The notes under the pieces were generated by a model. It saw nothing but the letters and a program-made list of their open reading frames with translations, searched no databases and was not told the origin of the DNA. This document shows, in pieces, positions 1 through 10,070 of a stretch of 64,000 nt of DNA; the stretch's first letter is position 1, and every line of letters begins with the position of its first letter. The position numbers and the translations under genes are program-made. Source of the DNA: Rhynchopus sp. YZ270_cl-10 (Eukaryota > Euglenozoa > Diplonemea > Diplonemida > Diplonemidae); assembly GCA_964035575.1 (NCBI GenBank), contig OZ037857.1, forward strand, positions 124,001 to 188,000, given 5' to 3'.

Positions 1-2687
1 AGAAAAGAACCCCTGCCCCTAATAACAACGTGTGTGTAATGACTCAATGCAGCAACGCAACATAAGGTTCGTAGGCCTTCGCCTCCACATATCCCAAAAG
101 CTGTTCGTATGCATCACGTTTGTCAGCAGCCACACTGTCAAGCAGAGTGGAAGCCTGCTCAAAGTCCTGTTTGATGATGTGCTCAAAAGCGTCGTTCCAC
201 AGTGCATGAGGGTTGTTTACTGCCGACTCCAGCTGGTACATCCACTCCTCATTCTCTTCTCCGGCACATAAACCCTTCACAGCATACACAACCTGTGCCT
301 TCTCACTCAGCTTTTCGAACAGCACCGCACCTGCACAACGCACCATCGCATGTCCCTCCACCTCACGTGAGACAGCACGGTCAATGACACCAGGCAGGTT
401 GTGCTTCTTGTTCCAACGCTCGAGCACAACCACCCACGACATGCACTGTCCAAGAATCGACACCTTCTTCATCCCGTTGCAGCCCATGTTACCGACACGT
501 GCCTCGCCTGATGTGCACCCGTAAGAAATCCTGTGCACATCCCCAAGTGCTGTTGCTGCTTCGTGTGCAGCCTTCACACAGGCAACACGGTGTGTGGGAC
601 TCGGAACGAAGGCGTTGAAGGTGGCAAGCATCTTGTCTCCTGCAAACGTGTCGCACACACCTTTGTTGTGCTGCACTGCCACCAGGATCCTCTCAATCAC
701 ACCACCGTGTGCAGAGAGAATTTCTGAGTCTTTGCGGTTCTTGCAGAAGTCATGCCACGACACGACGTTCATGTGTGCCAGCGACACTTTCTTCTTCTTC
801 AGACCTTCCACACGCAGCAGTGCCTTCTGGTTCTGCACCACCGTTGAGCTGCTTCCACCTGAGGGCGACATCTTCGACTTGGAACAGGAAGCGACAGACC
901 GGGATGCGATAGATGCAGAGGCTGCACCCCCTGTGGACTCGGAGTGTTCACTGTCGTTGACAAGCACACTCTGCGGCATGTAGTTCCGGTACTCCACCAG
1001 GTTCGCCACCATGGTAACAAAGCTGCGCTGCATCATCCCCACTTCACTCAGCTGCGACACTGCACGGCCTGTGTCCACAGCCTCCAGGTTCATCACAGCC
1101 ACACTTGCCATCTCACCTCCAAGCTTCAGCAGAGGTGACGTGATGTAGCGTGTGAACACAACAGCAATGGCCAGGAGTGCTGAAATCGCCACACTTGTCA
1201 CAACCACCATCACAATCACCGCATCCTCCTTCTGTGCTTCTGCAGAGGACAAGTCTGCTGCCACCTTCGCACGGATTGCATTCGTCGACGCATCAATCGT
1301 CTCCATCACAGACTCTCTCGGCACAAGAAGGTTGACGTACCACAAGAGGGCTCTGTGTTTGATTTCTGACGTCATTGTCCAGTACTCTGAGCTGTTCGAG
1401 TCAGACCACTTCACGAATGAGTCTTCTGTCTTCTCCACAAGGTCTCTGTAGTTCTGAGGGTGTGTGAACACAAACCGCCCGTGCTCTGCAATCACTGATG
1501 GGATGTGCAACGTCGCGTCTTCCATTGAGTGGTTCGTGACGTTGATGTAAGTAGCCAGCCCGTAAGTCCTGCCCAAAGGTGGGATGAAAACATACATTGG
1601 GCGGATGTGCCGTCCTTTGTTGTACGCCACAACGTTCCCAACTGTGTGTTTGAAGTGGTCTGCTTCGACGATGTAGAGTGATGTGTCTGTGGGAAGCAGT
1701 TGGTTCTTCACCACATCTGTGAGCCCTTCTGCTCGCACAGTTGTACTCACAGCCCCGACACGTTTCCCCTGCTTTGGGTACATTGTGTACATCTGTGGGT
1801 GGGTGTAGGTGTACGTCAGGTCCCAGGAGGCGTAGTCGAACGTAAGCAGCATGGGAGAATACACAAGCTCGTCGGCGGGGTTGAGGGGTGGATCATTTGC
1901 ATGCAGGTACGTCAGTTGTCTCCCCCGCGATGCTACTAATGCTGGTGAAACTATTTGAGAACGAGGAAAGACACAAAGTCCACGTGACTGACCAACACTG
2001 TAGTCTGGCCTCGATATGCAGGGCTGCTTTATCAGTGTCGCATTCAAGTTGCCGAGGTGGTCGACGTCAGACCCAATGTCGTAGTCGGTCAGGCCTCGCT
2101 GCAGCGTCACAGGATCACGGGATTCAAACATCACCACCGGTTTGTCAAAGCCTATGGAGAAAACCCCACTAGTGCCATTGACGGGGAATGCGAAGGCCAC
2201 CTTTGACCCCCATCCTGCAGACGTCCCAGTCCCCTCGGTCCACGGAAACGGGTGTACCGGACTCCAAGGGTACGTTTCATGCTGAATGTAGTAGAGCCCC
2301 ATCTCGCTCGAAGCCTTGAAAGCTGCTATGAGAGCTGGATTCATGACCTCCGCCGAAAAGGCAGGACTGGTGCTGGTATTAGGGTGATGAGACTTTGCCA
2401 GCCTCGCAAGCGTCTCAATCATCTGCTCAGGCACCTTCAGGTACTCCTTCACCGCAGTGTCCACATTGCCAAGGACAGAGCGGAGGTAGCGCGACGAGAC
2501 AGTTTCGATGTCCGCCGTACCACTGTCGAGACACATCCCAAAGCCCTCATCGCCTGTGTCACGTGCCTTTTCCAGAAGGTCGTCCCATGTTGTCAACGTG
2601 AAGCCACCGATGATCGCACCTGTCGACAGAATCAGCACCACGCACAGCAGCAGTGTCAGCGACTGGATCCCGCATGTGGCCATCGTG
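1..2687 (-). repeat. Tandem duplication unit, copy A (offset 6,502 bp)
   Basis: Bases 1 to about 2687 match bases 6503 to about 9189 at a constant offset of 6,502 bp. The match starts in the last repeats of an AAAAG microsatellite and stops about 4 bases upstream of the receptor ATG. The duplicated block is therefore coding region plus 3' flank, without upstream sequence. The first bases of the window are the tail of another AAAAG tract, so further copies may lie to the left. Confidence 0.9.
44..2683 (-). CDS. Receptor-type protein with degenerate class III cyclase domain, copy A
   Basis: The protein has 879 residues. The ATG at 2681-2683 was chosen because it starts the hydrophobic N-terminus shared with copy B; an in-frame upstream extension is not shared. 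Layout: signal anchor about 6-30; extracellular domain about 31-486, perhaps Cache-like, with N-glycosylation sites; second membrane span about 487-511; HAMP-like juxtamembrane helix to about 560 with a YMPQSVL motif; cyclase homology domain about 633-765; helical tail. This is the layout of protist receptor cyclases. Several catalytic residues are replaced: the first metal Asp is Asn639, the transition-state Asn is Ser749 and the Arg is Val753; the second metal Asp, 683, is kept. A signalling receptor without normal cyclase activity, or one needing a partner chain, is my inference. It differs from copy B by about 37 residues, all extracellular. Confidence 0.85.
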   Translation of the reverse strand: MATCGIQSLTLLLCVVLILSTGAIIGGFTLTTWDDLLEKARDTGDEGFGMCLDSGTADIETVSSRYLRSVLGNVDTAVKEYLKVPEQMIETLARLAKSHHPNTSTSPAFSAEVMNPALIAAFKASSEMGLYYIQHETYPWSPVHPFPWTEGTGTSAGWGSKVAFAFPVNGTSGVFSIGFDKPVVMFESRDPVTLQRGLTDYDIGSDVDHLGNLNATLIKQPCISRPDYSVGQSRGLCVFPRSQIVSPALVASRGRQLTYLHANDPPLNPADELVYSPMLLTFDYASWDLTYTYTHPQMYTMYPKQGKRVGAVSTTVRAEGLTDVVKNQLLPTDTSLYIVEADHFKHTVGNVVAYNKGRHIRPMYVFIPPLGRTYGLATYINVTNHSMEDATLHIPSVIAEHGRFVFTHPQNYRDLVEKTEDSFVKWSDSNSSEYWTMTSEIKHRALLWYVNLLVPRESVMETIDASTNAIRAKVAADLSSAEAQKEDAVIVMVVVTSVAISALLAIAVVFTRYITSPLLKLGGEMASVAVMNLEAVDTGRAVSQLSEVGMMQRSFVTMVANLVEYRNYMPQSVLVNDSEHSESTGGAASASIASRSVASCSKSKMSPSGGSSSTVVQNQKALLRVEGLKKKKVSLAHMNVVSWHDFCKNRKDSEILSAHGGVIERILVAVQHNKGVCDTFAGDKMLATFNAFVPSPTHRVACVKAAHEAATALGDVHRISYGCTSGEARVGNMGCNGMKKVSILGQCMSWVVVLERWNKKHNLPGVIDRAVSREVEGHAMVRCAGAVLFEKLSEKAQVVYAVKGLCAGEENEEWMYQLESAVNNPHALWNDAFEHIIKQDFEQASTLLDSVAADKRDAYEQLLGYVEAKAYEPYVALLH

Positions 2688-4018
2688 TGGGAAGCGGGGT
2701 GGGACACAGGGAGAATGCTGGATGGTGTGTGGTGTGGCACAGAGGGGATGCAAGAGAAGGGACAAGACAGGGTGTGTGGGTGGTTGCTGATAACTATTAG
2801 GGGTAAATTCTTGCGCAGAATATGGCCCAATATGTGGGTGTGGTATGTGGGTATTGAGGTTTCTTCTTAGTTTCTTGTTGAAAGTGACTGCATGTCGTCA
2901 CTGCCTGACGCCCATTATGTTGAAACATCCTTCGCCGCTTCCACGTAACAGGATAGTGGCTGAATGATGCATAAGAAATGTGTCGCAGGCTCATTCCAGT
3001 GGGAAGGCTAAGTAGTAAACAGACGCAGTGTCAAATAATCAACATGAGACGACAACTGGCTGACGTGCGTGCTCAGCTTGCTATTCACAATTGTGGTCAA
3101 ACATGAGTACCACTATGATAGAAACTGACTTCAACATGTCGCGGAATTGCAAGCACACACATACAAATAAAAGAAAAACTTGAAAGATGAATGTGCCTCT
3201 CGTGCACACACATCTTCTCGCGCAGGAACATGCTGGGGTTGAAGATGGGCCGTCTCTTTACAAAGACGGCTGTTGGGATGATGGTTCACATCGTGTAAAA
3301 ATTTCAAGTTGGAAAAGACAAGAAGCAGTGGTAGGAGGCAATACAACTCGAGCCAAGTTGTTTGTAAGGTTTTTTTTTTTTTTTTTTGAAAAGGCTTAAT
3401 AAAGCTGTTCCATTGTTACTCGCATTTCCGCAAAATACACAAATGCATTCACTCTTACGGTATCCTGTTTGGAGCCAGCTTCTTCTAGATGGCGCCCACG
3501 CGATACCATTTAAGCAGCGCCTGTGTGATACACTGTGCTGGCAAAGACGAAGAAAGCGTGTTGTGAGGTATTACAAAAAAAAAGGCAAAGAAAAGACAAA
3601 ATGAACGCAACAAGTGGCAACTAGGGAGACGCTTCCATGTAACGGCAAGCCACAAGAGTACAACAACGCCAAACTCTTGAGATACAGATGCCAAATGAGA
3701 CCCGGTGTCTCTCTTCTTTCTTATGTGCAACAGACTAACATGACGCTAGCCACGACTGCCAAGGCAGAGCAGGGTCCAAGAAAGGATATCAGTAAAAAAA
3801 TAAAATACAGTATTTCAACATATTCAAAATAAAATGGTGTAGCTGAAAAATAAAATATTAGGGTAGCACAACTAAAAATCGTGTTACCCTTAGTCTGTTT
3901 TGTGTACTCCTTTTGTGTAGGGTTTTTGGGTTTTTGGGAAACAATAAAAATAACAACAACTAATTGCTACTGCCGAAAAAACGGGGTTTCGAAACCACCG
4001 TAGCATCCTGGTACTCTA
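2688..4018. other. Gene-free spacer upstream of receptor copy A
   Basis: No supported gene. It holds a hairpin of the recurrent intergenic type at about 3178-3218 (GATG and TGTGC paired with GCACA and CATC), a poly-T tract near 3370-3387 and a near-perfect inverted repeat around TTAGGGTAGCAC at about 3859-3895. Base composition is AT-rich and open frames are short. Confidence 0.6.
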
Positions 4019-4400
4019 ATGGGGTCTGATGCCTGGTGTGATCGACGACGAGTTTTCATCTGTGTATTCTGTGTTCCTTCCGCACGCTTCGACGACCACG
4101 ATGCGTGGGAGCCTGTGGACGACTACGAGCACGCCGAGTCTGCCTCTGCAGCCACCGAGCAGATGGTTATCGAGACTGCCGAGCTACGTCCAACAACGCT
4201 ATCGGATGGCGCTGAAGAGGAGTCTGAAGACGACAGCCCTTCGCTTCTTGAACGTTTCAGGTGCAGACATCCCAGTAGTTCTGGCAGTACGAACAGCGTT
4301 TGCGCATACCTGCAGAAAGAGCAGAGAGCGCTGGGCGTATTGTCGATTATTTCTACAGGGTGAAGTTCCCGGATTGTGGGTCCCCCCATATCCACAGCAC
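4019..4400 (+). other. Coding-like island, possible gene fragment
   Basis: A GC-richer stretch inside AT-rich spacer. One plus-strand frame (4019-4363, 114 codons) gives an acidic Ser/Glu-rich peptide, and an overlapping frame is also open. It would be the only gene on the plus strand in the window, has no family resemblance that I recognise, and shows no codon signature I can separate from chance. It could be a relic of a mobile element or gene, or merely composition. Confidence 0.2.
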
Positions 4401-4441
4401 ACCCCGTATTTTTTCGATAGTGGTGTGACCACTCAAACCGA

Positions 4442-5563
4442 TTCTCCGAGGTTCTTCCGTGGTTCTTCCGTAGGTACTCCGGTAAGGGGGGTATACTTTT
4501 TTTTTGTTGTTTTCGGTTTTCGCCACCCGGGGGGCTTCGAGACCTGGCAACCGCACACGTACCACACAGGTGACACAGTATACACAGTATACACAGTATA
4601 CACAGTATACACAGTATACACAGTATACACAGTATACACAGTATACACAGTATACACAGTATACACAGTATACACAGTATACACAGTATACACAGTATAC
4701 ACAGTATACACAGTATACACAGTATACACAGTATACACAGTATACACAGTATACACAGTATACACAGTATACACAGTATACACAGTATACACAGTATACA
4801 CAGTATACACAGTATACACAGTATACACAGTATACACAGTATACACAGTATACACAGTATACACAGTATACACAGTATACACAGTATACACAGTATACAC
4901 AGTATACACAGTATACACAGTATACACAGTATACACAGTATACACAGTATACACAGTATACACAGTATACACAGTATACACAGTATACACAGTATACACA
5001 GTATACACAGTATACACAGTATACACAGTATACACAGTATACACAGTATACACAGTATACACAGTATACACAGTATACACAGTATACACAGTATACACAG
5101 TATACACAGTATACACAGTATACACAGTATACACAGTATACACAGTATACACAGTATACACAGTATACACAGTATACACAGTATACACAGTATACACAGT
5201 ATACACAGTATACACAGTATACACAGTATACACAGTATACACAGTATACACAGTATACACAGTATACACAGTATACACAGTATACACAGTATACACAGTA
5301 TACACAGTATACACAGTATACACAGTATACACAGTATACACAGTACACACTATATACGGGCGGTTCATTTTTTTTCAACGAATTTTTTCCGTTATTTTCG
5401 CGCGAAAATGCCATTTTTGGCACGTTTCAACCAATACAAACCCGTGGTGACCTCTCTCAGTCAAATTTGTGGTCATTTCCCCCTTGTGACAGAAACTGAG
5501 AACAACAAAAAAAAAGTATACCCCCTAGCAGTTCTCCGAGGTTCCTCCGTGGTTCTTCCGTGG
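4442..5563. repeat. Short repeats flanking the 9-bp minisatellite
   Basis: About 33 bases starting TTCTCCGAGGTTC recur in direct orientation at 4442-4474 and 5531-5563. Just inside them, a block reading GGGGGGTATAC followed by a T-run and GTTGTTTTC at 4495-4527 recurs inverted at 5491-5526. The minisatellite is thus framed by an inverted pair within a direct pair, as if it had expanded inside a small element. Confidence 0.6.
4573..5345. repeat. Perfect 9-bp minisatellite (ACACAGTAT), about 86 copies
   Basis: 773 bases of uninterrupted ACACAGTAT units. No variant unit was seen until the array breaks at 5346. The unit contains no stop codon in several frames, so it creates long artificial open frames (repeating Tyr-Thr-Val, Tyr-Cys-Val or Thr-Gln-Tyr) on both strands; these are not genes. 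Such uniformity suggests recent expansion or constant homogenisation. Copy number in the assembly may be inexact. Confidence 0.98.
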
Positions 5564-5566
5564 GTT

Positions 5567-6370
5567 CCCCGTACCCCTTGAATCACACCAGAGAGCACTT
5601 TTTTTTTTTTTTTTTGAGCTTTTTTTTTGAGGCACCAATTCTTTAGGGAAAATGTCCGTTGCGTTCTCGAGTGTAAAAGAGAACAGCAGAGAGCAGGGAG
5701 CGAAGATATCAACACATGTGTATACCGGATTCACTGTTTCCTAATACCACCATTATCTCTTATTCATGTTACGGGCATGGTCATCCACAAGCACTGTCCA
5801 GGAGGCAGCACTCGCAACACGTTGTGCGTCATGATAGTCAAGCGGATGTTTCTGTACGGCCATAGCGTGCGTTGCTTTGCGTCTAACTTTGTTTTTTGTT
5901 TTTTTTTTTTTTTTGTATACAACAGACGAAGCGGTACGCGTACGGTTGTCAGGAAATAGTACTGACCGGGGATGCGTCCAACGAAAATCACGTCGTGGAG
6001 AAGAGTTCAAGAATGTAGGTTTTATTATGTTGAGCGAGCGCGTACTTTCTTTCGAACCCCCTGTTTCACACCGACCAAGAAAAGTTTGATAGTTCCACCC
6101 TCGCTGAATTTTCTGGAAAGAAAATAAAAAATCAACACTGCATTTGTTACACGCAGCGGTTTTATCATGAAAAGTTTGAAAACAAAAAAAAATATACGGT
6201 GGTGGAGATCGTGGAGGTCACACTAGCAAACTTTTCACTAGGGGACAACAGAGCTCACGACGGAAGACAGGCCAGAGTCCCGGCACAGCAAATGACCTGC
6301 AACACCCTGGGGAAAGGTGTGATGTCTGTGCCCCCACAGCGGCCACGTGTCCACGTAAGGTGTCAACTCG
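5567..6370. other. Gene-free spacer downstream of receptor copy B
   Basis: AT-rich with several homopolymer T and A runs (about 5600-5635 and 5890-5915). No gene or RNA was recognised. It forms the 3' side of receptor copy B, since transcription runs leftwards. Confidence 0.5.
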
Positions 6371-6511
6371 AAAGAAAAGAAAAGAAAAGAAAAGAAAAGA
6401 AAAGAAAAGAAAAGAAAAGAAAAGAAAAGAAAAGAAAAGAAAAGAAAAGAAAAGAAAAGAAAAGAAAAGAAAAGAAAAGAAAAGAAAAGAAAAGAAAAGA
6501 AAAGAAAAGAA
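6371..6511. repeat. AAAAG microsatellite, about 28 copies
   Basis: A pure AAAAG pentamer tract of about 140 bases. It marks the left edge of duplication copy B; the same tract is just entered at bases 1-8 of the window, at the matching edge of copy A. A repeat at the junction fits unequal exchange as the cause of the tandem duplication. Confidence 0.95.
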
Positions 6512-9189
6512 CCCCTGCCCCTAATAACAACGTGTGTGTAATGACTCAATGCAGCAACGCAACATAAGGTTCGTAGGCCTTCGCCTCCACATATCCCAAA
6601 AGCTGTTCGTATGCATCACGTTTGTCAGCAGCCACACTGTCAAGCAGAGTGGAAGCCTGCTCAAAGTCCTGTTTGATGATGTGCTCAAAAGCGTCGTTCC
6701 ACAGTGCATGAGGGTTGTTTACTGCCGACTCCAGCTGGTACATCCACTCCTCATTCTCTTCTCCGGCACATAAACCCTTCACAGCATACACAACCTGTGC
6801 CTTCTCACTCAGCTTTTCGAACAGCACCGCACCTGCACAACGCACCATCGCATGTCCCTCCACCTCACGTGAGACAGCACGGTCAATGACACCAGGCAGG
6901 TTGTGCTTCTTGTTCCAACGCTCGAGCACAACCACCCACGACATGCACTGTCCAAGAATCGACACCTTCTTCATCCCGTTGCAGCCCATGTTACCGACAC
7001 GTGCCTCGCCTGATGTGCACCCGTAAGAAATCCTGTGCACATCCCCAAGTGCTGTTGCTGCTTCGTGTGCAGCCTTCACACAGGCAACACGGTGTGTGGG
7101 ACTCGGAACGAAGGCGTTGAAGGTGGCAAGCATCTTGTCTCCTGCAAACGTGTCGCACACACCTTTGTTGTGCTGCACTGCCACCAGGATCCTCTCAATC
7201 ACACCACCGTGTGCAGAGAGAATTTCTGAGTCTTTGCGGTTCTTGCAGAAGTCATGCCACGACACGACGTTCATGTGTGCCAGCGACACTTTCTTCTTCT
7301 TCAGACCTTCCACACGCAGCAGTGCCTTCTGGTTCTGCACCACCGTTGAGCTGCTTCCACCTGAGGGCGACATCTTCGACTTGGAACAGGAAGCGACAGA
7401 CCGGGATGCGATAGATGCAGAGGCTGCACCCCCTGTGGACTCGGAGTGTTCACTGTCGTTGACAAGCACACTCTGCGGCATGTAGTTCCGGTACTCCACC
7501 AGGTTCGCCACCATGGTAACAAAGCTGCGCTGCATCATCCCCACTTCACTCAGCTGCGACACTGCACGGCCTGTGTCCACAGCCTCCAGGTTCATCACAG
7601 CCACACTTGCCATCTCACCTCCAAGCTTCAGCAGAGGTGACGTGATGTAGCGTGTGAACACAACAGCAATGGCCAGGAGTGCTGAAATCGCCACACTTGT
7701 CACAACCACCATCACAATCACCGCATCCTCCTTCTGTGCTTCTGCAGAGGACAAGTCTGCTGCCACCTTCGCACGGATTGCATTCGTCGACGCATCAATC
7801 GTCTCCATCACAGACTCTCTCGGCACAAGAAGGTTGACGTACCACAAGAGGGCTCTGTGTTTGATTTCTGACGTCATTGTCCAGTACTCTGAGCTGTTCG
7901 AGTCAGACCACTTCACGAATGAGTCTTCTGTCTTCTCCACAAGGTCTCTGTAGTTCTGAGGGTGTGTGAACACAAACCGCCCGTGCTCTGCAATCACTGA
8001 TGGGATGTGCAACGTCGCGTCTTCCATTGAGTGGTTCGTGATGTTAATGTAAGTAGCTAGTCCGACAATTCTGTTCAGAGGTGGAATGAAAACATTTCTT
8101 GCGCCGATGTGCCGTCCTTTGTTGTACGCCACAACGTTCCCAACTGTGTGTTTGAAGTGGTCTGCTTCGACGATGTAGAGTGATGTGTCTGTGGGAAGCA
8201 GTTGGTTCTTCACCACATCTGTGAGCCCTTCTGCTCGCACAGTTGTACTCACAGCCCCGACACGTTTCCCCTGCTTTGGGTACATCGTGTACATCTGTGG
8301 GTGGGTGTAGGTGTACGTCAGGTCCCAGGAGGCGTAGTCGAACGTAAGCTGCATGGGAGTGTAAACAAGCTCGTCGGCGGGGTTGAGGGGTGGATCATCT
8401 GCATGCAGGTACGTCAGTTGTCTCCCCCGCGATGCTTTTATTGGTGGTGTCGATATTTTAAAACGAGGAAAGACACAAAGTCCACGTGACTCACCAAGAC
8501 CGTAGTTTGGCCTCGGTCTGCAGGGCTGCTTCATCTGTGTCGCATTCAAGTTGCCGAGGTTGTCGACTTCAACCCCAATGTCGTAGTCGGTCATGCCTCG
8601 CTGCAGCGTCACAGGATCACGGGATTCAAACATCACCACCGGTTTGTCAAAGCCTATGGGGAAAAACCCACTGGTGCCATTGACGGGGAATGCGAAGGCC
8701 ACCTTTGACCCCCATCCTGCAGACGTCCCAGTCCCCTCGGTCCACGGAAACGGGTGTACCGGACTCCAAGGGTACGTCTCGTGCTGAATGTAGTAGAGCC
8801 CCATCTCGCTCGAAGCCGCGAAAGCTGCTATGAGAGCTGGATTCATGACCTCCCCCGCAAAGGCAGGACTGGTGCTGATATTAGGGTGATGCGCCTTTGC
8901 CAGCCTCGCAAGCGTCTCAATCATCTGCTCAGGCACCTTCAGGTACTCCTTCACCGCAGTGTCCACATTGCCAAGGACAGAGCGGAGGTAGCGCGACGAG
9001 ACAGTTTCGATGTCCGCCGTACCACTGTCGAGACACATCCCAAAGCCCTCATCGCCTGTGTCACGCGCCTTTTCCAAAAGGTCGTCCCATGTTGTCAACG
9101 TGAAGCCACCGATGATCGCACCTGTCGACAGAATCAGCACCACGCACAGCAGCAGTGTCAGCGACTGGATCCCGCATGTGGCCATCGTG
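6503..9189 (-). repeat. Tandem duplication unit, copy B
   Basis: Partner of bases 1-2687 at offset 6,502. The 3' flank and the half of the gene encoding the cytoplasmic part are essentially identical to copy A. Differences cluster in the part encoding the extracellular domain (about 8040-8900). Upstream of the ATG the two copies become unrelated within about 5 bases. Confidence 0.9.
6546..9185 (-). CDS. Receptor-type protein with degenerate class III cyclase domain, copy B
   Basis: 879 residues, ATG at 9183-9185. Same layout as copy A: signal anchor about 6-30, extracellular domain to about 486, membrane span about 487-511, HAMP-like region, cyclase homology domain about 633-765. Catalytic replacements are the same (Asn639, Ser749 and Val753 in place of Asp, Asn and Arg), while Asp683 in AGDK is kept. 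Against copy A, residues 382-879 are identical. About 37 substitutions fall in 98-381, densest at 205-250 and 361-374. This fits a conserved output domain joined to a variable sensor, as known for the receptor adenylate cyclases of trypanosomes; the ligand is unknown. The upstream sequence differs completely from copy A, so each copy must use its own 5' processing signal. Confidence 0.87.
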   Translation of the reverse strand: MATCGIQSLTLLLCVVLILSTGAIIGGFTLTTWDDLLEKARDTGDEGFGMCLDSGTADIETVSSRYLRSVLGNVDTAVKEYLKVPEQMIETLARLAKAHHPNISTSPAFAGEVMNPALIAAFAASSEMGLYYIQHETYPWSPVHPFPWTEGTGTSAGWGSKVAFAFPVNGTSGFFPIGFDKPVVMFESRDPVTLQRGMTDYDIGVEVDNLGNLNATQMKQPCRPRPNYGLGESRGLCVFPRFKISTPPIKASRGRQLTYLHADDPPLNPADELVYTPMQLTFDYASWDLTYTYTHPQMYTMYPKQGKRVGAVSTTVRAEGLTDVVKNQLLPTDTSLYIVEADHFKHTVGNVVAYNKGRHIGARNVFIPPLNRIVGLATYINITNHSMEDATLHIPSVIAEHGRFVFTHPQNYRDLVEKTEDSFVKWSDSNSSEYWTMTSEIKHRALLWYVNLLVPRESVMETIDASTNAIRAKVAADLSSAEAQKEDAVIVMVVVTSVAISALLAIAVVFTRYITSPLLKLGGEMASVAVMNLEAVDTGRAVSQLSEVGMMQRSFVTMVANLVEYRNYMPQSVLVNDSEHSESTGGAASASIASRSVASCSKSKMSPSGGSSSTVVQNQKALLRVEGLKKKKVSLAHMNVVSWHDFCKNRKDSEILSAHGGVIERILVAVQHNKGVCDTFAGDKMLATFNAFVPSPTHRVACVKAAHEAATALGDVHRISYGCTSGEARVGNMGCNGMKKVSILGQCMSWVVVLERWNKKHNLPGVIDRAVSREVEGHAMVRCAGAVLFEKLSEKAQVVYAVKGLCAGEENEEWMYQLESAVNNPHALWNDAFEHIIKQDFEQASTLLDSVAADKRDAYEQLLGYVEAKAYEPYVALLH

Positions 9190-9984
9190 TACAGAGCAAA
9201 GGATTTGTAGTCTGTGGGATGGCGATGTGTTGCTTGGGGAAGCTACGGAGAAGAATAGTGGTATCTAGCCATGATGCTGTCTGGAACGTGGACAGACCTG
9301 CAGACAAATGCATCGTTGTGTGATAAAGCCAAACGGGACGTGCATTCCAGCAAGAGAATCACTCCCACACATTTGCCCAAAAAAAAAAACCCCCCCCCCC
9401 CCTTCTTTATTTTTCTGTGAATAATTGTCTGCAGTTTTTTTTTTTTTTAATATGCGTTTTCTTTTTTTAAAAAAACTTAAATGGTGACACAGCCAATAAG
9501 GCTGACTGGGGAGATTGCTTTGTACTGTTTTCTGTTTTTCTCGTATGACCCAACCACAACTGCAAGAGCCCACCAAAGGGAAAAAAACCCCCCCTGAGCA
9601 ATACCAATAGTATGCTCATTTTTGCTCATAGAGCATCCCTCCCCAAACCCTCCCCCACCTCTCCACCCCCTACACAAAAACACTAAGTGGGCATACACTC
9701 CGTTTCAGGTGTTAACCACTCTAATTCTGTTATCAATACACAAACACCCCCCCCCTCCTCCCCTCGATATTCTCTCTGAACACTGCACAGCCTCAATGGC
9801 CCAAAACCGCTGACCCTAGTCCTAGCCTCGTGATAAAGCAACGTTTGAGTTGCCCATATATTCACTGGCCAAATTTCCATTCCGTGCTGACCGGGAGAAC
9901 AGAGGTGGCATAACTGCGGAGTATCAGAGAGAGAGAGAGAGAGATCGAAGGGGAAGCCTATTGTGAGACGATGCAGATTGAACA

Positions 9985-10070
9985 AAAGTAGAGTTGAAAT
10001 ACAAAGCCCTCTTGTGACAGTGTACCTTGGTACATGACCCGGCTGTGTACCGGGGGTGGACACCCAACAT
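9985..10070 (+). repeat. Dispersed ~85-bp repeat, copy 1
   Basis: Begins AAGTAGAGTTGAAATACAAA and is about 90% identical over its length to 28870-28952. A shorter, more diverged copy lies at 21177-21233. All three have the same orientation, antisense to the genes. It contains short self-complementary stretches (GTGTACC..GGTACA, GGGTGGACACCC). Function unknown. Confidence 0.8.

Noticed and set aside
4573-5345. CRISPR-like array
   Set aside because: Units are contiguous 9-mers with no spacers, in a eukaryotic genome.
4029-5499. Open frames of 311-473 codons on both strands through the 9-bp array
   Set aside because: They exist only because the unit has no stop in those frames; every product is a three-residue repeat, and flanking codons lack gene features.
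6199-6567. Lys/Arg/Glu repeat frame over the AAAAG tract
   Set aside because: Translation of a microsatellite.
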